Shown in pieces: positions 58,206-64,000 of a stretch of DNA of 64,000 bases; the first letter of the stretch is position 1; the number at the start of each line of letters is the position of its first letter. Origin of the DNA: Athripsodes cinereus (lineage: Eukaryota > Arthropoda > Insecta > Trichoptera > Leptoceridae); NCBI GenBank assembly GCA_947579605.1, contig OX388307.1, positions 21,553,237 to 21,617,236 on the forward strand. Reading direction: 5' to 3'. The notes under the pieces were generated by a model. The model worked only from the letters and a program-made list of their open reading frames with translations, was not told where the DNA came from and ran no database searches. The position numbers and the translations under genes are program-made.

Positions 58206-59204
58206 TGCTTTATGCATGGATGATTAGCATACCTGAAGATTTTGAATGTATAAAAAAAAAAAATATGAGACTTATTATTCACCGGAGACTCCACGGATAC
58301 ATATTTATAAAAAAATCATTGAAAAACAACAATTGACGATACCTGAATTGAATTTAAGAGCCTAGTTATAAAAATAATTTGTAACATGTGAATATTTACA
58401 TACTATGTATGTATGTATGAAGGCACCTACGTTGTAACAACTAATTATAGAAAAAAAACAGTAAAACAACGTCCTCTACATAAAATAATAAACCTTTCTC
58501 TTACAAACAATTACATGTAATAAAAGTAATAATATGACATTCATATCAACGTAAAAACTGTAATTTACAAACAACATGAAATTTCACTATCACTTGGAAA
58601 TGGTCATCAAGAGGAGAACCCAACAAACAAACAAATAAAAATCATGTGAATTGCAGAGCGCTGGCGACTCACATGATTTGAATACAGCAAAAAAATCTAA
58701 AAAAAGACGATAACCGCTCGGAAGACCAGTAAAAATATGAAAATACGGTTGGGAATCCACATCACGAAAGATTTTTTAAAACACAAATCCTGGTATCTAG
58801 GAGAAGAAGGGATGGATCTATTTTCACTCAATAATCACCAACTATCGATAACCCCATCATGTAGAAATAAATTGTAAATATCATAGAAACAGTTCTTTTT
58901 TTTCATTTAAAAATAAAACTGAATTCACTCAACACATTTTCACAATCACTTTCGGTGTATATTTTATTCAGAATATAATATCGTAATATAGTTTTAACCT
59001 GAATTTTTGACGCACCAAACTGTAAATAATTTAAATATCGTGGTTAGATGGAAGAAATCACTATATAGTGATAATCTCGCCACTGCACATCATCACAATT
59101 TTTTTTTGTGTATATTGCTATATTTTATTTGTTATATGAATGATGATGTGCAAGAAGAATAAAATAAATAATAAATAAATAAAATATACAAATATTAGGT
59201 TTCG

Positions 59205-59420
59205 TGTGTATTACGCGTTGTTGTTGATATTAATACGATTTACGACGAGGGACGCTCGTCTCCGTATCGACCGCCGTCGCTGCGTATAGTTCGTAGTCAA
59301 ATGAAAATCATACGTGATGATAAGGTGAGGTGTGCTAGCTTTGTTTGTTATTGTCGCTGTATGCCCCAGCTCTTCTTCTCCCTATACGCCAGTGCACCAC
59401 ACGCTCTGTAGAACATCTTA
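59205..59420 (-). promoter_or_regulatory. Candidate promoter or non-coding first exon (CpG-rich island in AT-rich DNA)
   Basis: ACGACGAGGGACGCTCGTCT and CCGTATCGACCGCCGTCGCT give more than a dozen CpGs within 90 bases, against very few around. This could mark the start of a transcript (- strand, 5 kb upstream of the 53-kb exon). Strand and role are inferred; no splice donor was fixed. Confidence 0.3.
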
Positions 59421-60372
59421 ACGTATGAGGTACACTACTAATTACACTATGAATAAATAATAATTAAGAGTTTCAACTTGATAACATATCAAAATTTAAA
59501 TGGGTGACTGATATAATTACATAAGTGTATACCAAAATTAAAATATGTTGGTACCAAAATATCAGTCATATTCACAAATAATTGACTAAAAACTAGATAT
59601 CTCAATGACAACATAAACTATCACTACCATAAAACATTAAAGTATCATCCAAGTTATAGACAGAATTTATGTGATCAAAGATAATTCCAATCTTTTGGAT
59701 ACATTGTTTGAAAAAGTCTTACGAAAATACCAATGTAGAGTTGAATAACGAAAATTAAAAACATAATACCTAATAAACGAAGTCGTGTTTTAAAAATTAT
59801 ATTAAATAAGCTTTAGCAAAGTTTATAAACATAACATGACTTGGTAGCTTTTAAACAATCAAATAAAAAAAAAAACAAAAGTAATTTGGGACACCTCATT
59901 TTCAATAGTTCTAACCTGAGAAGGAGGATGAAATTGTAATTTGGAGTTAGTGTGAATTGTAATTTGCAGTGAAATTGATATAGAAACTTTCGTTCTGTAA
60001 TAATAATGTTTTTAATTAAAAAAAAAAGCATACCTACATACTTTGAACAGTACCCGTAAGATTGGAATTCGTTTCAGCATGCACGTGCTTAGGTAGGTAC
60101 TATAAAGAAATGTTTTGTAAACATACATGCAAATGTGAACACCAATCAAATTACAATAACATTACATATATTAGCGTTCATCGGACGAATAACAACATGC
60201 GATGCTGTACCTACTACTGCATAATATTCATTAGTATATCTTACATATGTTACCTATACAGTATGATGGATAATAATAGCATCTACTTCGACAACTATAA
60301 ACGTTGATCTATAATTCATGATTTAGACGATTTATAGACTGATATGACGTTCATTTTGTAAAACCCCATATT

Positions 60373-60548
60373 AATTTATGGAAATAAATACAAACTCTTT
60401 GAGTTCTACTACATTTGATAATAGGTACTACTGTACCTGGTTTCGACTTACAAGAGTCTGACAATGACTTTGTAAGTCGAAACCAGGTAACTGTACCTAT
60501 TATCTAACATAGTAAAACTCAAAACGGTTTGTGTTTATTTCAATAAAT
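60373..60548. mobile_element. Hairpin repeat, probable MITE (176 bp)
   Basis: The left arm ATTTATGGAAATAAATACAA and later ACCTGGTTTCGACTTACAA is mirrored by TTTGTAAGTCGAAACCAGGT and TTATTTCAATAAAT on the right. It folds end to end with a short loop (GAGTCTGACAATGAC). The target duplication is unclear. Confidence 0.65.
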
Positions 60549-60890
60549 TAAACGATTTTACTTTCGTAAATAAATAATACTTGTTCATTTAAATATTTAG
60601 TAGAGTTAATCAGTAGGTATTTAAATAACATCTAAACGAAGAAAATAATTTTTACAAATTACTGAAGACTAACTTAACAAACACCAAGTATGTCGAAGGA
60701 ACACCACTGCAAGCTAGCCTCGACTGAATTTCAGACAATAAAAGATCGGGCAGTGTGAAAAGATGTCATCATCCCGTAAGAAGCGGGAACGGATTAAAAA
60801 GAAAACTATCCAAGGTTTTGGAATAGTTGATTAAAGAGGGTTTGTTTGTTTAATTTGTAGCTCTTTGAAGATAAAATTCTAATTCGCGCT

Positions 60891-60949
60891 GTTTGTATTA
60901 ATTGTTAATTATAATATTTACAATGTTAAATATTATAATTAATACAAAC
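60891..60949. repeat. Short AT-rich hairpin
   Basis: GTTTGTATTAATTG then AATTATAATATTTA faces TAAATATTATAATTAATACA with a 6-base loop. Confidence 0.65.
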
Positions 60950-61302
60950 TATACGAACGGGCACCGAACACGCGTCAATTATAATCGGAAGTAAACTCTG
61001 AATCTAAGAATTTACATACAATTATTATAACATAATATTATATGATGAATACGTGCAAGTGAAAATCGATATTATTACATATAACAAATTCTTACAATAT
61101 CGATTAAAGAAAGTCAATAACACTCCAACCAGTATTGGAATATTTACTTTTTAAAAGTCATCGCCCCAAGAGCTTCGTGTCATTTGTCGATGAAACATTC
61201 TACAATTTACATGAAACAATAAAGGTAGGCATTATTTTACTCAACTTGTTATCAAAAAATTACTAAAAATATTTGTCTTTTACACAAAATTGAAAAAAAA
61301 AA

Positions 61303-61427
61303 TGAAATCCAGCGATGAGGTTTGTCACCCTTCTTGGATGCCTAATTTTTTATTGGCACGGAGAGGAGAGTTTATTGCACGCCGCTGGTCTGCTGGCTAC
61401 CCCACTCGTGGGATATGCCGTGATGGA
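61303..61427 (+). repeat. Interspersed repeat, family A copy
   Basis: Read in LINE-tail orientation: CCAGCGATGAGGTTTGTCAC, TTGGCACGGAGAGGAGAG, CTGGCTACCCCACTCGTGGG and ATATGCCGTGATGG. Confidence 0.72.
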
Positions 61428-62576
61428 ATAGTAGATAGTAATAGCAGAAATTTATCATATGTAGTTATGAGAATTAAAGCAACATGATTATATGTTTAAT
61501 TAGATAAATGTATGCGTCGAGATTATACATATTACGAATACATAATACATATTATCTCACATGACTAGCAGATAATATAATGAAGTTATTATTTCTACGT
61601 TATGATTGTATGTAGTGTGTAATGCAGACATTTCCGAATTATTGAGAAGTCAATAAAGATTAAGCCAGAATGAATAACTATGCTCTCTCTCTCTCTCATG
61701 AGGAAGTAAGTACGTACGTAATTAAAATGTAGGGAAGTGGTGCATTTCTATACATAAAGTACTAGCGATATTGTCGCTATATATATTATTTCACTTTACT
61801 GCTTATTTATACAAATCACTATGTGAGTATAGATGTGAGACACATTGTGCCTCTTTTCAGGTGTAACAAACCTCTGTTATACCTAATTTATAAACGCCCT
61901 GTTGGATTGTAAATACTTGGCTGCCAGATCAACTAAGAGATAAATATAATTTTAAAGAGGGTGAATATAAAATAGATAACCTTCACATGTAAACTAATAT
62001 TCAAAGGGGGGGCCGATTATTTATTGTACTTGTTCGCGGAACGAAATGAGGGAAATTTAATTGAAACAATCCATACATTTATAAACACATTTGAACCGTA
62101 TTAAAAATAATAATATTATTATACAGGTTGTTTGCCAAAGTGCCGGAGCCCTTTCCGTAAATTGACAAAACAGCAAACGATATAAAAAATATGAAGTTTT
62201 AAAGTTAAGCACGTTTTCAATAGTTGAATACAACTGAAGTAACGGCCACAGTTGAACTAGCCGATGGCATATAGTGCATCAGAGAGGCGTAGGTATAATA
62301 AGTATAAGTACAGTACTATAGTACATACGGACATTCCTATAAATAATATAATAACTAATACACACTTATCTATTTCTCTATTAACACAATCCAGGTTAAT
62401 GTAACCAGTAATAGTTCTTCGGAATGGAAAAGGTACGACTTTATACATATCACAAGTTCCTACAATCAGAGCATCATTACACTAACAACCGCAATATAAT
62501 AGCATTCGCGTGGGCACATACCTACTTCATAAACGTACTTACATTTTCATAGGGGTGTAAGACGTCCGAAAACCAC

Positions 62577-63225
62577 GTGAATCAAATCATCAGAACTGTA
62601 TTCAGAGAGCAAGGAATCCTAACCATGGTATCACTTTTTATTTATGAGTGTATATGTTATGCGCAGAAACACCTGGATAAAACACCACTAAATGAAGATT
62701 TCCATAGTTATAATACCAGGTCGAAACACAAAATTAGACCAATTGAACACAGGCTCTCTAAAGTAGATCGAAGCTTTTTGTGTCTTAGTGTAAGACTGTA
62801 TAACAAACTCCCAGACACAATAAAATGTGATGATGTATTGGTCTTCCGGAGAGAGGTGAAATCGTATCTAGTTAATAAATCATTTTACACGATTGACGAA
62901 ATGTTAAATGGATAAAAAATGTTTATGTTTTATGCCTTGTACCTTTTTATAATTTTATTATTTCTATGTTTGACGCTGTAGATCCAAACCCTTTACATTT
63001 GCGACTACATATTATATTTTACTTATTTAATTATTTTTCTCACTTGACGAAATCCTAAATGGTTGGATATCCTCCAAATTTGTCAAAAACTGTGTGATTT
63101 TTTGTTTGTTTTTTGATATAATGTTTGTAATATTCATTGGTTATTATTTTCTACATTTGACGAGTCCAAGTGTCCGCAATATAAGGACCTAAGGACGATA
63201 TGAAAAAATAAAAAAAATAATAAAA
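62577..63225 (+). mobile_element. CR1/Jockey-type LINE 3' end
   Basis: The open frame 62577-62915 reads SLFIYECICYAQKHLDKTPL, SYNTRSKHKIRPIEHRLSKV and LCLSVRLYNKLPDTIK, then VKSYLVNKSFYTIDEML, a common ending of CR1-like ORF2 proteins. A 3' UTR of about 300 bases follows, ending in an AAT/A-rich tail near 63200-63228. The reverse transcriptase is missing. Confidence 0.7.
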
Positions 63226-63227
63226 AA

Positions 63228-63390
63228 AATCAAGGACGGGCGTGGGTCGAGTAAGAGAAATCAACGAGCGTTTATGAGAAATTTTATGAATGTAGAAGAA
63301 GCGAAAGAAATACTTCTTAAGGATAAGGATAGGTCTAAATTGCGTTCCGTTCTCTCTGCCTACTTGGGGTATGGCGTGAGGGTATTTCTT
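63228..63390 (+). pseudogene. RTE-like LINE (family B) 3' fragment
   Basis: Translates to RAFMRNFMNVEEAKEILLKD and DRSKLRSVLSAYLGYG, ending TATGGCGTGAGGGTA with a TATTT-rich tail. It directly follows the tail of the preceding LINE, suggesting nested or serial insertion. Confidence 0.65.
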
Positions 63391-64000
63391 ATTTATTTAT
63401 TCTTTACTGTAAAGTGTACACTGATTAAAAGCAATTTTAGATACATAGAAATACAATAAGTTAAAAATACAATCATACAATCAATATACAGAGGGACGCA
63501 TAGTATAGATAGCATAACAGTCAAAGATGATGTGGAAAGAATTTAATTTAACCAAGCTTTACAAATAATATTGATAATATGAAATAGTTCGATAAATTCT
63601 ATAAAACATTTGATATTGCAACAATCTACAATGGAAATAAACAAGATTAATTTAAAGAAGTCTAGCATGCATAAACATAATCAAATAACTATTTCCAGCA
63701 CATTGATTTCAACATTAGATGAAAAGTTATTTTGTGCTAAAAATATAAGAGAAGATGGCGTTAAATTGTAGGCGCAGAAGAAAATTATTTAATAAGCGTA
63801 CAAAAAGATACATGGGTGATTAATACATAGTTTCGTGTATTAAACAACAAATATGCTCGATGTAGTGTAACGCATCTATGGAATAACTGAAATTGGATTC
63901 TATGAACTTTCTCCCGTACCATGATGCCGGGGAGAACGTTAATTGATAAGATATGTAATTCATCAACAAACATATTATATGCGTGTATCAAAACTACAAA
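63391..64000. other. AT-rich window end
   Basis: Nothing supportable beyond short ORFs of random character. Confidence 0.4.

Overview
The window is AT-rich eukaryotic nuclear DNA with GT-AG introns and many transposable elements. Recurrent TAGGTAGGTAC-type words, RTE- and R1-clade retrotransposons, a tRNA-derived SINE and small hairpin elements suggest an insect, most likely a moth or butterfly. That placement is inferred from style and protein resemblance; no search was run.

Two host genes converge at the left end. On the + strand, the last two exons (151-270 and 485-1797) encode the end of a multi-pass membrane protein with a long charged tail. On the - strand, ten exons between 37432 and 7430 encode a MyTH4 domain and a FERM domain that read as the C-terminal tail of unconventional myosin XV (Drosophila Myo10A/Sisyphus type). 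An eleventh, ATG-initiated exon at 53982-53008 has an in-frame stop just upstream and the right splice phase to join them. If it does, the result is a 930-residue MyTH4-FERM protein with no motor, driven from a promoter inside or next to this window. A separate acidic ORF at 41561-40989 (-) may be another first exon or a small gene.

The rest is intronic or intergenic and holds mobile elements. (1) A nearly intact 3.3-kb RTE retrotransposon lies at 2057-5342 with an 11-bp target-site duplication, apparently in the 3' UTR of the membrane-protein gene. Two 5'-truncated sisters, also with target-site duplications, sit in myosin introns at 17205-17720 and 14490-14590; the first starts 19 nt from a splice donor. 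(2) A 3-kb inverted repeat spans 10379-13406 with a 200-N assembly gap near its centre. (3) Several DNA-transposon MITEs have clear ends: Harbinger-like at 6406-7018, hAT at 15384-15722 and TA-flanked at 55710-55968. (4) A second RTE-like LINE family has five 3' fragments, and a short interspersed family of about eleven copies shares its 3' tail, suggesting a LINE/SINE partnership. (5) There is an R1-clade LINE 3' end, other LINE remnants, a tRNA-derived SINE in two copies, and a near-perfect 76-bp minisatellite at 57345-58019.

I saw no rRNA, functional tRNA, CRISPR array or prokaryotic feature. The most interesting biology is the possible motor-less myosin XV isoform, the retrotransposon beside its splice donor, and the SINE/LINE tail sharing.
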